Source: JBHELG01 sp046263195 (GTDB taxonomy: Bacteria; Actinomycetota; Nitriliruptoria; Nitriliruptorales; JAHWKO01). From it: a stretch of DNA of 35,129 bases. Position 1 is the stretch's first letter. Every line of letters starts with the position of its first letter. The notes below the pieces were generated by a model, which worked only from the letters and a program-made list of their open reading frames with translations, was not told the DNA's origin and did no database searches. The position numbers were made by a program, and so were the translations under genes. Of this stretch, positions 1 to 7,924 are shown piece after piece. The stretch covers positions 1 to 35,129 of the forward strand of contig JBHELG010000063.1 in NCBI GenBank assembly GCA_046263195.1, in the 5' to 3' direction.

Positions 1-485
1 ACGCCCTCGTCACAATCCTGTCGGCCGGTGATGGTGGCGGGCCGTCACAAACCCGGCCCGACCTGGTGGTGGTCGTCGACCTCGACGCCCTACGCCGCGG
101 CCACACCCACGCAGGCGACCGCTGCCACATCCCAGGAGTCGGCCCCCTGCCGGTCAACGTTGCCCGGCGCATCGCCTCCGACGCCTTCCTCAAAGCGGCA
201 GTAGTCGAGGGCTGTGAGATCCGCAAGGTGAAGCACTTCGGCCGCCCATCCCAGCCGAGCTACGCACCGCCCTCGAGTTGGGGCCCACCGCCCGAATTGG
301 ACGGGGCGGTGTGCGTGGAAGAGGGCTGCGGACGACGGGATGGCCTCGAGTGGGACCATGTCGAGCCTCCCGCCCGACGCGGACCCACCTCCTACCACAA
401 CCCCGAACCGCGCTGCCGGGCTCACCACCGCGACAAGACCGACCGGGACCGACAGGCCGGCCTGCTCTTCGGACACGATCCTTGA
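1..485 (+). CDS. HNH endonuclease, C-terminal part (5' end outside window)
   Basis: The reading frame is open to the window edge, so the start lies upstream. The visible ~160 residues end with a compact HNH nuclease module: a Cys pair (C-V-E-E-G-C-G), then W-D-H, then a run to R-C-R-A-H-H-R-D-K, the usual spacing of a zinc-bound HNH fold that nicks or cuts DNA. The upstream part (LVVVVDLDALRRG, then LPVNVARRIASDAFLKA) resembles the region before the HNH in actinobacterial DUF222/13E12-repeat proteins. These are highly repeated in actinobacterial genomes, often mobile, and mostly of unknown biological role. The gene is followed by a ~165-base gap before the glycan locus and is probably not part of it. 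The HNH call is firm; the DUF222 assignment is inference because the N-terminal domain is missing. Confidence 0.8.
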   Translation, partial: ALVTILSAGDGGGPSQTRPDLVVVVDLDALRRGHTHAGDRCHIPGVGPLPVNVARRIASDAFLKAAVVEGCEIRKVKHFGRPSQPSYAPPSSWGPPPELDGAVCVEEGCGRRDGLEWDHVEPPARRGPTSYHNPEPRCRAHHRDKTDRDRQAGLLFGHDP

Positions 486-662
486 CAGGGAATCCCACGG
501 GGAAACCCTCGGCGCCGCGCTCGGGCCGTATGCCAGGGCGAGCTTGAGGGTGCTCGGATGTGTGCAGGCGGTGACAGCGACCCGTTCATTCGGGACGTTT
601 CCGCCAGCGCACCGTAATCTTCGTCGATCACCAAGCACTCACGCACGGCAAGGAGCGTCAGC

Positions 663-1679
663 GTGCGCATGTTCGTCACCGGCGGAGCCGGTTTCATCGG
701 CTCGAACTTCATCCGGTGGGTGCTGGCCACCCAACCCGACGTCCGCATCACGAACTACGACGCACTGACCTACGCCGGGAACCTCGACAACCTCCGAGAC
801 GTCGCCGACCTCCCCACCTATCGCTTCGTGCGTGGCGACCTCAACGACGCGGGTCTGCTCGAACAGGTGCTTCCCGGTCACGACGCGATCGTGAACTTCG
901 CCGCGGAATCTCACGTCGACCGGTCGATCACCGCCAGTCGCGAGTTCCTGGTCACCAATGTGCTCGGAGCGAACACGCTCTTCAACGTCGCCATGCGACT
1001 GCAGATCCCCCGCTGTCTACACATTTCGACCGACGAGGCGTACGGCTCCATCGACGAGCCGGGCCGGTTCGTGGAGGGGGACGCTCTCGAGCCGAACAGC
1101 CCCTACTCGGCCTCGAAGGCCTCCGCCGACCTCCTCGCCCGCGCGTACCGGGTGACCTACGGCTACCCCATCACCATCACGCGCACGACCAACAACTTCG
1201 GGCCCTACCACTATCCCGAGAAGGTCATTCCGCTGTTCGTGACGAACCTCATCGACGGCAGGAAAGTTCCCCTCTACGGCGACGGCCGCAACGTCCGCGA
1301 CTGGACCTTCGTGCTGGACAACGCCCGGGCTCAGTGGCTGGTCCTCACAGAGGGGACACCCGGCGAGATCTACAACGTCGCAGCCGGCAACGAGATGAGC
1401 AACCGAGAGCTGACCGATCGGATCCTGGCTCACTTCGGGTTCGGTGAAGACATGATCGAGCACGTCCAAGACCGCCCCGGCCACGACCTGCGCTACTCGG
1501 TCGACAGCATGAAGGTGCGGGCCCTTGGGTGGAAGCCCGAGCACCCCTTCGATGAGGCTCTCGAGGACACTATCCGCTGGTACCGCCAGAACGAGCGGTG
1601 GTGGCGCCCACTCAAAGAGCGCGGTGCAAGCCTCCGGGAGGGGCTCCTGATGCCCCCGGACGAGCAGCCTCGGAGTTGA
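663..1679 (+). CDS. rmlB: dTDP-glucose 4,6-dehydratase
   Basis: Extended SDR enzyme of 338 residues, normal length for RmlB. It converts dTDP-glucose to dTDP-4-keto-6-deoxyglucose, the second step of dTDP-L-rhamnose synthesis in the cytoplasm. The N-terminal NAD-binding loop GGAGFIG is at residues 7-13. The substrate/hydride-shuttle triad T-D-E is at 123-125 and the catalytic Y148xxxK152 follows. The GTG start is supported by AAGGAG at 650-655, 7 bases upstream. rmlD follows 7 bases after the stop, so the two are surely cotranscribed. Upstream, TAATCT at 615-620 could be a -10 element, but I see no matching -35. rmlA and rmlC are absent from the window and must lie elsewhere if the pathway is complete. 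Confidence 0.96.
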   Translation: MRMFVTGGAGFIGSNFIRWVLATQPDVRITNYDALTYAGNLDNLRDVADLPTYRFVRGDLNDAGLLEQVLPGHDAIVNFAAESHVDRSITASREFLVTNVLGANTLFNVAMRLQIPRCLHISTDEAYGSIDEPGRFVEGDALEPNSPYSASKASADLLARAYRVTYGYPITITRTTNNFGPYHYPEKVIPLFVTNLIDGRKVPLYGDGRNVRDWTFVLDNARAQWLVLTEGTPGEIYNVAAGNEMSNRELTDRILAHFGFGEDMIEHVQDRPGHDLRYSVDSMKVRALGWKPEHPFDEALEDTIRWYRQNERWWRPLKERGASLREGLLMPPDEQPRS

Positions 1680-1686
1680 CCACAGC

Positions 1687-2547
1687 GTGAAGGTCCTCGT
1701 AACGGGCTCAGGTGGTCAGCTCGGCCTCGATCTCGTGGACGCGTTCGCAGACCACGACGTCGTCGGGCTTGCCGAGTCCGACCTAGACGTCGCCGACGAG
1801 GCGGCGGTGGTGGCGGCTGTCCGCGACCATGAGCCCCACCTTGTCGTCCATACTGGGGCTTGGACCGACGTGGACGGCTGTGAACGCGATCCCGACCGCG
1901 CCCACCGCGTGAACGCCCTCGGAACCTGGTGGGTCGCGCGGGCGTGCCGGCTGGTGGACGCCACCATGGTCTATGTCTCCACGGACTATGTCTTCGACGG
2001 CCGTGGCAGGCGCGACGCCAGCGGCCAACTACGTCCCTACACGGAGTTCGACCCCCCCGAACCTCTCAACATCTACGGCCAGACGAAGCAGGCTGGGGAG
2101 CAACTCATCCGGCAGACCCTGTCCGAACACTACGTGGTGCGCACGTCATGGCTGTGCGGGGCTCGCGGACGCAACTTCGTGCGAACCATGCTGCGCCTCG
2201 GCGAGGAACAGGGTCGTGCGCGGGTCGTGGACGACCAGATTGGTTCACCGACCTTCACCCGCGATCTCGCCGCTGCCATTCGGGAACTTGCCGTCACCGG
2301 ACGCTTCGGTACCTATCACCGCACCAACAGTGGCACATGCAGCTGGTACCAATTCGCAGCCGCGATCTTCGAGCTCACCGACCTCGACGTCGACCTGCAA
2401 CCCATGGGCTCGAGTGAGCTCGAACGGCCAGCACCTCGGCCCGCCTACTCTGTGCTGAGCGAGCGGCACAGCGTCCTGTCTGGCCTCCAAAGCATGCCGC
2501 ACTGGCGCGAGGGGCTGTCACGACTGCTCGAAGAGCTGCAGTCGTGA
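1687..2547 (+). CDS. rmlD: dTDP-4-dehydrorhamnose reductase
   Basis: RmlD-type SDR of 286 residues that makes the last step of dTDP-L-rhamnose synthesis, the NAD(P)H reduction of dTDP-4-keto-rhamnose. The nucleotide-binding loop GSGGQLG is at residues 7-13. The S-T-D-Y-V-F-D-G motif typical of RmlD is at 98-105, and the catalytic Y130xxxK134 sits in the signature YGQTKQAGEQ. The start is GTG just after the rmlB stop. Length and motifs fit the family with nothing missing. The product would feed the rhamnosyltransferase-like GT2 two genes downstream. Confidence 0.95.
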   Translation: MKVLVTGSGGQLGLDLVDAFADHDVVGLAESDLDVADEAAVVAAVRDHEPHLVVHTGAWTDVDGCERDPDRAHRVNALGTWWVARACRLVDATMVYVSTDYVFDGRGRRDASGQLRPYTEFDPPEPLNIYGQTKQAGEQLIRQTLSEHYVVRTSWLCGARGRNFVRTMLRLGEEQGRARVVDDQIGSPTFTRDLAAAIRELAVTGRFGTYHRTNSGTCSWYQFAAAIFELTDLDVDLQPMGSSELERPAPRPAYSVLSERHSVLSGLQSMPHWREGLSRLLEELQS

Positions 2548-2662
2548 GCGGCGCTCCCGAGGAGCGACGCGAGAGGAGCTATGCCAAGACGGCAGAACCG
2601 ATCAACGTGAGCGGCGCATGGCTGAAGCGCCGCGAGAGGAGCCTTGCCACGGAAATGATCCC
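2544..2662 (+). repeat. Imperfect tandem duplication with 63-base period before the DMT gene
   Basis: GTGAGCGGCGC occurs at 2544 and again at 2607, and GCGAGAGGAGC at 2569 and again at 2632. Both pairs are offset by exactly 63 bases. The duplicated unit covers the end of rmlD and its Shine-Dalgarno-like GAGAGGAG. The first copy is followed by ATG at 2581, which opens only a nine-codon frame ending at a TGA at 2608-2610. The second copy lies upstream of the DMT start. It looks like an old tandem duplication of a translation-initiation region. Confidence 0.6.
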
Positions 2663-3040
2663 GTGAGCACGATCATCATCCTGTTCGCCGCGATCGCGCT
2701 GGCCACCGGGGGACAGCTGCTCTTGAAGGCGGGCATGAACCGAGTCGGCACGATCAGCGACCTCGCCGCCGTCGGCGGGCTCATCCCCCTCGCATTACGG
2801 GTCCTCACAACCTGGCAGGTGGTCGTCGGGCTGGCGGTCTTCGGGCTGTCTGCCGTGTTCTGGCTCGTCACCCTCTCGCGGGTGCCACTGTCGACCGCCT
2901 ACCCTGCCGTCAGCCTGTCATATGTCCTCATCCTTGCCTTCAGCGTCATTGCTCTGGGCGAGCGTCCGTCAATCGCCGTATGGACAGGGGCGCTCCTGAT
3001 CATGCTCGGCATCACGCTCATCGGCATCGGCCAGCGGTGA
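2663..3040 (+). CDS. Small four-helix DMT/SMR-type membrane protein
   Basis: The 125-residue protein has four clear hydrophobic segments (about 2-20, 33-50, 52-70 and 75-122, the last stretch holding the fourth helix after a short charged loop) and the Q-L-L-L-K-A-G-M signature near the end of helix 1 seen in EamA/SMR-like half-transporters. Such short proteins in glycan clusters can move lipid-linked sugars across the membrane (ArnE/ArnF-type flippase subunits are the known example), but the substrate cannot be told from sequence. I chose the GTG at 2663; an in-frame ATG at 2618 would add 15 hydrophilic residues unlike the family. The stop at 3038-3040 is one base before the next gene's ATG, so translation is probably coupled. 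Confidence 0.75.
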   Translation: MSTIIILFAAIALATGGQLLLKAGMNRVGTISDLAAVGGLIPLALRVLTTWQVVVGLAVFGLSAVFWLVTLSRVPLSTAYPAVSLSYVLILAFSVIALGERPSIAVWTGALLIMLGITLIGIGQR

Positions 3041-3041
3041 C

Positions 3042-3941
3042 ATGTCTGGTGTCAGGACCTGCGCAACCCCCCGCACTGCCGCAGTCATAGTCACTCACGA
3101 CACTCGCCACGAGGCACTCGCCTGCATCTCGACCCTCCGCCCGGCCGGTGCGGAAGAGATCGTGCTCGTGGATTCCGGCTCGCACGATGGCACAGCCGAG
3201 GCAGTACGAGCCGCGTTCCCTGGAGTGGTGGTAGTCGAACTACCGAACGTCGGCTACGGGCAGGCCGCAAACATCGGGGTCGCTCGCACGTCGAGCCCCT
3301 ATGTCGTGGTCGCAAACGCAGATACACGCTTCGCCCCCGGCTCCATCTCTGCACTCGCCGCCGAACTGGACGCCAATCCTGACCTGGCCGCGGCCGGTCC
3401 GCTCGTGCGGTACCCCGATGGTCGCTTGCAAGCCAGCGCGCGACGCCTGCCTACGCTGCCCCAGGCACTCGGACACGCACTGCTCGGACTGTGGTGGCCT
3501 GACAACCCCTGGACCCGCGCCTACCGCATGCGCGACGTCGACCCCAATCAAGCACGGGAGGTGGACTGGCTGTCGGGTTGCGCGCTCGCGCTCCGCCGCG
3601 AGGCCTTCGTCGCGGTCGGTGGCTTCGACCCCGCGTACTTCATGTTCGTCGAGGACGTCGACCTCGGATACCGGCTACGAAAGGCGGGTTGGCGGATGAT
3701 CTTCACCCCACAGGCCGAGGTTGTCCACGCGGTCGGCGCGTCGACCCGCGCCCGCCGAGCGGCGATGGTCATCGAGCACGCGAAGAGCCTCGACCGCTTC
3801 TACGGGCGGGCGTACGCACACGGGCCGGGTCGCCTGCTACGCCCCCTCGTACGCCTCGGGCTCCTGCTTTGGATAGGAGTCACCCTCGGATGGGGCGCCG
3901 TTGCGGGAGTGCGCCATGGTCGGAGCACGACCGGGGAGTAA
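3042..3941 (+). CDS. GT2 glycosyltransferase, WbbL-like (probable rhamnosyltransferase)
   Basis: GT-A fold glycosyltransferase of 299 residues. The N-terminal nucleotide-sugar-binding strand TAAVIVTHD is at 12-20, and V-D-S-G-S-x-D-G follows at 43-50. N-A-D at 92-94 replaces the DXD metal motif, as is common in WbbL-like enzymes. The acceptor/base region F-V-E-D-V-D-L-G-Y-R is at 202-211. A hydrophobic helix at about 265-290 probably anchors the C-terminus to the membrane. WbbL relatives transfer rhamnose from dTDP-rhamnose to polyprenyl-linked sugars. With rmlB and rmlD beside it, rhamnosyl transfer is the best inference, though the donor cannot be proved from motifs. Confidence 0.85.
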   Translation: MSGVRTCATPRTAAVIVTHDTRHEALACISTLRPAGAEEIVLVDSGSHDGTAEAVRAAFPGVVVVELPNVGYGQAANIGVARTSSPYVVVANADTRFAPGSISALAAELDANPDLAAAGPLVRYPDGRLQASARRLPTLPQALGHALLGLWWPDNPWTRAYRMRDVDPNQAREVDWLSGCALALRREAFVAVGGFDPAYFMFVEDVDLGYRLRKAGWRMIFTPQAEVVHAVGASTRARRAAMVIEHAKSLDRFYGRAYAHGPGRLLRPLVRLGLLLWIGVTLGWGAVAGVRHGRSTTGE

Positions 3942-4013
3942 CACGCCTTCTTCCCTGCGTGTCCAGCCTTCGTTACGCTCCGGTGCCTGGGGCAGCTGCG
4001 AATCGAGAGCACC

Positions 4014-5384
4014 ATGCCGCTTCCAAGCCGTGCACACAGCGCTGCAACCGTGGCCTCACTGCTTGTCGGGATGCTGGTCGCATCTCTGCTCGTTTTCCCG
4101 GCGCCGGCAGCTCTCGGAGCGGAATGCCGCCCGGCGGGTGGTGCGAACGACGCCGTTGCGCCCGACTGGCGCCAAGTCCCAGCCGACGCCGCCGTCGCCG
4201 TCGCCGGTGGGGGTTTCGGGCACGGCGTCGGGATGAGCCAGTACGGAGCCCGAGGGGCGGCCTTGCTGGGCTGCTCATACCAGACGATCCTCGGCACCTA
4301 CTACCCGGGCACCAGGATCAGCGCACAGCCGATGCCGAACACCGTACGGGTCGGGCTGCACGACATGACCACTGCGCCAGCCAGCCTCGTCGCCGAAGGC
4401 GGGGCAATCCGCTGGGAATGCACCGGCCTCTGCATCGGGTTCCCCACGGACGAGCAGGCAGTGGGAACGAAGCGGGTCGTGTCGTCGCTCCCCAACGGGA
4501 CCTTCGTGTTGGACTACACCAGCGCGAACGGCGCTCCGCAGCGCTGGACGGGTGGAGACCAGTCCACCGCAATCCGCGCCTACCACGAACCGGCCGTGGC
4601 GTTCTTCCCGGAGATTAACCGCCGCTCACGCTGGGGCCACACGGTCTTCGATTCCCAATCCGGATCAAGCTGGGGCCTGACCGTGTTCGAGTCCATCGGC
4701 TCCGGCGGCGGGGCGACGGGTATGGAGCGGTACCTGTGGGGGCTCGACGAGATGCCTTCCTCGTGGCCGGCAGAATCGCTGAAGGCACAGGCAGTCGCCG
4801 CACGCTCGTACGCGCTGCTCCGCATCTCCGGGAGCCGTGGGGCCTGCAGGTGCTTCGATCTTTACGCCAACACACGCGACCAGAACTGGGTCGGCTGGGG
4901 TCACGAGCGTGATGCTCCAGCCTGGGTGGCGGCGGTGAATGCGACCCCGAAGCTGGTACTCCGCTACGGCAGTCGCACCGCAGACGCCTTCTACTCGGCG
5001 ACGACCGGTGGATGGAGCGAGAGCGCTCGCGACGTGTGGGGGTCGGCTGACATTCCCTACCTCCAAGCCGTCGACACCTCTCGCTGGGAGCGCGCAGGCA
5101 GCGACCCCTACCGACGCTGGACCGCAGCGTTCTCCCAGAGCGACCTCGCCACCCGGTTCGGACTCGTGACGTTTCACTCGCTGACTGTCGTCCATCGCGG
5201 ACAGGGGGGTCGACCTACCGCCATGGACGGCACCGACGCCGGAACCGATCCCGACGGCGTGCGGGTCGAGGGCGCGGACGCCACGGGCGCGCCCGTCACC
5301 CGCTGGTTCTCCGGCGAGGGCCTGCGCTGGGCGCTGGGCGTGAGATCCGCTCGGGTGTGGGTCTACCCGGCACCGCCGCGATGA
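4014..5384 (+). CDS. Secreted SpoIID/LytB-domain protein
   Basis: The 456-residue protein starts with a signal peptide (basic start, hydrophobic 13-31, A-x-A-type cleavage near A-A-L-G-A). The mature region opens with G-F-G-H-G-V-G-M-S-Q-Y-G-A, a SpoIID/LytB hallmark, here at about residue 66 near the N-terminus rather than at the end, as in many actinobacterial members. The second hallmark, M-E-R-Y-L-W-G-L-D-E-M-P-S-S-W followed by K-A-Q-A-V-A-A-R-S-Y-A, lies at about 240-270. SpoIID is a lytic transglycosylase on denuded peptidoglycan, and LytB/CwlB-enhancer relatives stimulate amidases. A wall-opening or glycan-attachment role in this cluster is inference. The next gene begins within or just after this stop. 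Confidence 0.85.
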   Translation: MPLPSRAHSAATVASLLVGMLVASLLVFPAPAALGAECRPAGGANDAVAPDWRQVPADAAVAVAGGGFGHGVGMSQYGARGAALLGCSYQTILGTYYPGTRISAQPMPNTVRVGLHDMTTAPASLVAEGGAIRWECTGLCIGFPTDEQAVGTKRVVSSLPNGTFVLDYTSANGAPQRWTGGDQSTAIRAYHEPAVAFFPEINRRSRWGHTVFDSQSGSSWGLTVFESIGSGGGATGMERYLWGLDEMPSSWPAESLKAQAVAARSYALLRISGSRGACRCFDLYANTRDQNWVGWGHERDAPAWVAAVNATPKLVLRYGSRTADAFYSATTGGWSESARDVWGSADIPYLQAVDTSRWERAGSDPYRRWTAAFSQSDLATRFGLVTFHSLTVVHRGQGGRPTAMDGTDAGTDPDGVRVEGADATGAPVTRWFSGEGLRWALGVRSARVWVYPAPPR

Positions 5385-5434
5385 CCCGCACGCGGCTTAT
5401 GCTTGCTCCGGCCACCGCCGCTCGGGGAAGTGCC

Positions 5435-7924
5435 ATGTCCCTGCCGACCGTCACGATCGTCGTCGTGAACTACAACGGGCGGGACTTTCTCGAGCCGTGC
5501 CTCGCCTCGCTGTTCGCCCAGCGCTACCCGCAGGAGCGGATCGAGGTGATCCTCGTCGACAACAACAGCACGGACGGCTCCGTGGAACTCGTCCGAGAGC
5601 GTTTCCCGCAGGTTCAGATCATCACGAACGAGACCAACACCGGGTTCGCACCGGCGGTCAACCAGGGGGCCCGTGCCGGAACCGGTGACGTTCTCGCACT
5701 CGTCAACAATGACGCGATCGCCGACCCCGACTGGCTGCGCGAACTCGTAAAGCCACTGATCTCCCACGAACAGGTCGTCTGCACGGGCGGACTCGTGCTC
5801 GACGAGCGAGGTGAGAGCGTCGACTTCGCCGGAGGGGAAGCCGCCTTCTACGGACACGGCTTCGCTGCCCATCGCGACGAGCCACCCCCAGACGAACTAC
5901 GACAAGGTCCGACCCTGTTCGTGACGGGGGCCTCACTAGCCACGACGCGGGAAATCTTCCTCGACGCCGGAGGATTCGACCCCGACTACTTCGCCTTCTT
6001 CGAAGACCTCGACTACGGCTGGCGACTGTGGGTGATGGGCTACGAGGTGTGGTTCGTGCCAACCTCGGTCCTCTACCACCGCCACCACGGCACAATCGAA
6101 CGCTTCGGCTATCCGCGCGAGCGCTATCTGCTCGAACGCAATGCACTCGCCACGATCTTCAAGAACTACGGCGACGACCTGCTGGCCCGTACGCTGCCTG
6201 CCTCTGTCATCCTCTCCTTCCTGCGCGGGTTCTTCGACTCCGACAGCGATCTGGGCGACTTCAGGATCGGCGGAGAGCCAACCAGCGAACCCCAGCCGCA
6301 CATCTCCCAGCTGACCGGGGCGCATTTTGCGGCGCTGCGAGACTTCGGACTCCAGCTCGAGTCGCTGCGCGAGAAGCGGGCCCTCGTACAGTCCCGACGG
6401 AGACGAGACGACCGCGCCATCCTGCGGCTGTTCCGCCGGCCGGTCATGCCCAACGTCCCTGACCCCACCTTCCTTACCGTCTTCCAAGCCTGCGTCGACA
6501 CGTTCCACCTACAATGGCACGCGACGACACGCCAGCACGTCCTGATCATCACCGCAGACACCGTCGGTCCGAAGATGGCGGGTCCTGCCATCCGAGCCTG
6601 GGAGATGGCAAAGACGCTCTCACAGGAGCATGAGGTCGTCCTCGCCTCTTTCACGAAGCCGCAAATCTCCCATCACCGCTTCCGGGTCCTTCACCTCACC
6701 TCGCAGCGGCTCGACTCGCTGCTCGAGTGGGCCGAAGTGGTGGTCGTACAAGGGTTCACCCTCTTCCTTTACCCCGAAATCGCCGAGTCGGACCTCCCGA
6801 TCGTCGTCGACATCTACGACCCGTTCCACATCGAGGCGCTTGTCTTGCGGCGAAACGAGCCCCCTGCCGAGCGTTGGGGCACCGCGACCAGCGATCGGGA
6901 GGTCGTGAACGCGCAACTCAAGCGTGGAGATCTCTTTCTCTGCGCCTCGGACAAGCAGCGGGACTTCTGGCTCGGCCACCTCGCCGCCGTCGGACGCATC
7001 AACCCGGCCACCTACGATCAGGGCGCCAACTTGCGGGGCCTGCTCGAGATCGCCCCGTTCGGACTGCCCGTCGAGCCGCCGGTACAGGAGCGGCACGCGA
7101 TCAAGGGTGCGGTCGAAGGGATCGGTGAGGACGATCTCGTACTGCTGTGGGGTGGCGGCATCTACAACTGGTTCGACCCGGTGACACTCATACGAGCGGT
7201 AGCAAAGGCTTCAGCGGACGAGCCACGTCTGAAGCTGTTCTTCTTGGGCACAGCCCACCCCAACCCCGATGTGCCCGAGATGGCCCGGGCGGCGGAGGCC
7301 TACCACGTCGCTGCCGAGCTGGGACTACTGGGTCGACACGTCTTCTTCAACCCAGGCTGGGTGGATTACGAGGAACGGCACAACTGCCTGCTCGACGCGG
7401 ACGTGGGGGTGTCGACCCACTTCCTGCACATCGAGACCGAGCTGTCCTTCCGCACCCGCATCCTCGATTACCTCTGGACCGGGCTTCCGATCCTGTGCAC
7501 CGAAGGAGACTCCTTGTCGCGCCTCGTGCACCGCCACGACCTGGGGGAGGTCGTGCGGGCGGACGACGTGGACGACCTCGCCGCCGGCATCCTCCGCATC
7601 ACAGATCCCCATAGGCACGCCGCGGCGAAGCGGAATGTCCAGGCACTCGCCCCCACCATGACCTGGGAGCGTGCGCTCGCCCCGCTCATCGAGTTCTGTC
7701 GCTTTCCCCGTCGGGCGCCCGATCTCATGGACGACAGCGCACCCTATGTTCGTCGAGGTCCGTCCCGGCCAATCCGGCGTTCCCCGACCATGCTTGCGAA
7801 GCGTTTCCTCGCGGTGTCGCGCGAAAAAGGCGTGTCGAACGCCATCAGGATGGCCCGCAATTCAGTCCGGATGCGACGGGAAGTCGCCGCGGTTCGGCGT
7901 CAAGCCCGAGGAGGGACGAGGTGA
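5435..7924 (+). CDS. Bifunctional GT2-GT4 glycosyltransferase
   Basis: This is a two-enzyme fusion of 829 residues from the chosen ATG. The GT2 domain (about 5-260) has T-I-V-V-V-N-Y-N-G, V-D-N-N-S-T-D-G-S at 41-49, N-N-D at 91-93 for metal, and F-F-E-D-L-D-Y-G-W-R at 188-197. A hydrophilic, Arg-rich linker (about 270-360) follows. The second half (about 367-755) is GT-B fold: a Rossmann start H-V-L-I-I-T-A-D-T, the donor-site start L-L-W-G-G-G-I-Y-N-W at 570-579, and an acidic E-T-E-L-S-F-R-T-R-I-L-D-Y near 667 matching the GT4 E-x7-E region. The C-terminal ~60 residues are basic and may bind membrane. The start at 5435 has GGGGAAG 5 bases upstream; ATG 5381 overlaps the previous stop (ATGA) and is the alternative. 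It probably adds two successive sugars. Confidence 0.85.
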   Translation: MSLPTVTIVVVNYNGRDFLEPCLASLFAQRYPQERIEVILVDNNSTDGSVELVRERFPQVQIITNETNTGFAPAVNQGARAGTGDVLALVNNDAIADPDWLRELVKPLISHEQVVCTGGLVLDERGESVDFAGGEAAFYGHGFAAHRDEPPPDELRQGPTLFVTGASLATTREIFLDAGGFDPDYFAFFEDLDYGWRLWVMGYEVWFVPTSVLYHRHHGTIERFGYPRERYLLERNALATIFKNYGDDLLARTLPASVILSFLRGFFDSDSDLGDFRIGGEPTSEPQPHISQLTGAHFAALRDFGLQLESLREKRALVQSRRRRDDRAILRLFRRPVMPNVPDPTFLTVFQACVDTFHLQWHATTRQHVLIITADTVGPKMAGPAIRAWEMAKTLSQEHEVVLASFTKPQISHHRFRVLHLTSQRLDSLLEWAEVVVVQGFTLFLYPEIAESDLPIVVDIYDPFHIEALVLRRNEPPAERWGTATSDREVVNAQLKRGDLFLCASDKQRDFWLGHLAAVGRINPATYDQGANLRGLLEIAPFGLPVEPPVQERHAIKGAVEGIGEDDLVLLWGGGIYNWFDPVTLIRAVAKASADEPRLKLFFLGTAHPNPDVPEMARAAEAYHVAAELGLLGRHVFFNPGWVDYEERHNCLLDADVGVSTHFLHIETELSFRTRILDYLWTGLPILCTEGDSLSRLVHRHDLGEVVRADDVDDLAAGILRITDPHRHAAAKRNVQALAPTMTWERALAPLIEFCRFPRRAPDLMDDSAPYVRRGPSRPIRRSPTMLAKRFLAVSREKGVSNAIRMARNSVRMRREVAAVRRQARGGTR

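Noticed and set aside
488..508. Near-duplicate GGGAATCCC and GGGAAACCC after the HNH gene
   Set aside because: Short, no T-run, hairpins would have 3-base loops. Not enough to call a terminator or operator.
3578..4618. Forward 346-codon frame overlapping the WbbL-like GT2 and SpoIID genes
   Set aside because: Arg/Pro-rich shadow frame crossing two well-supported genes.
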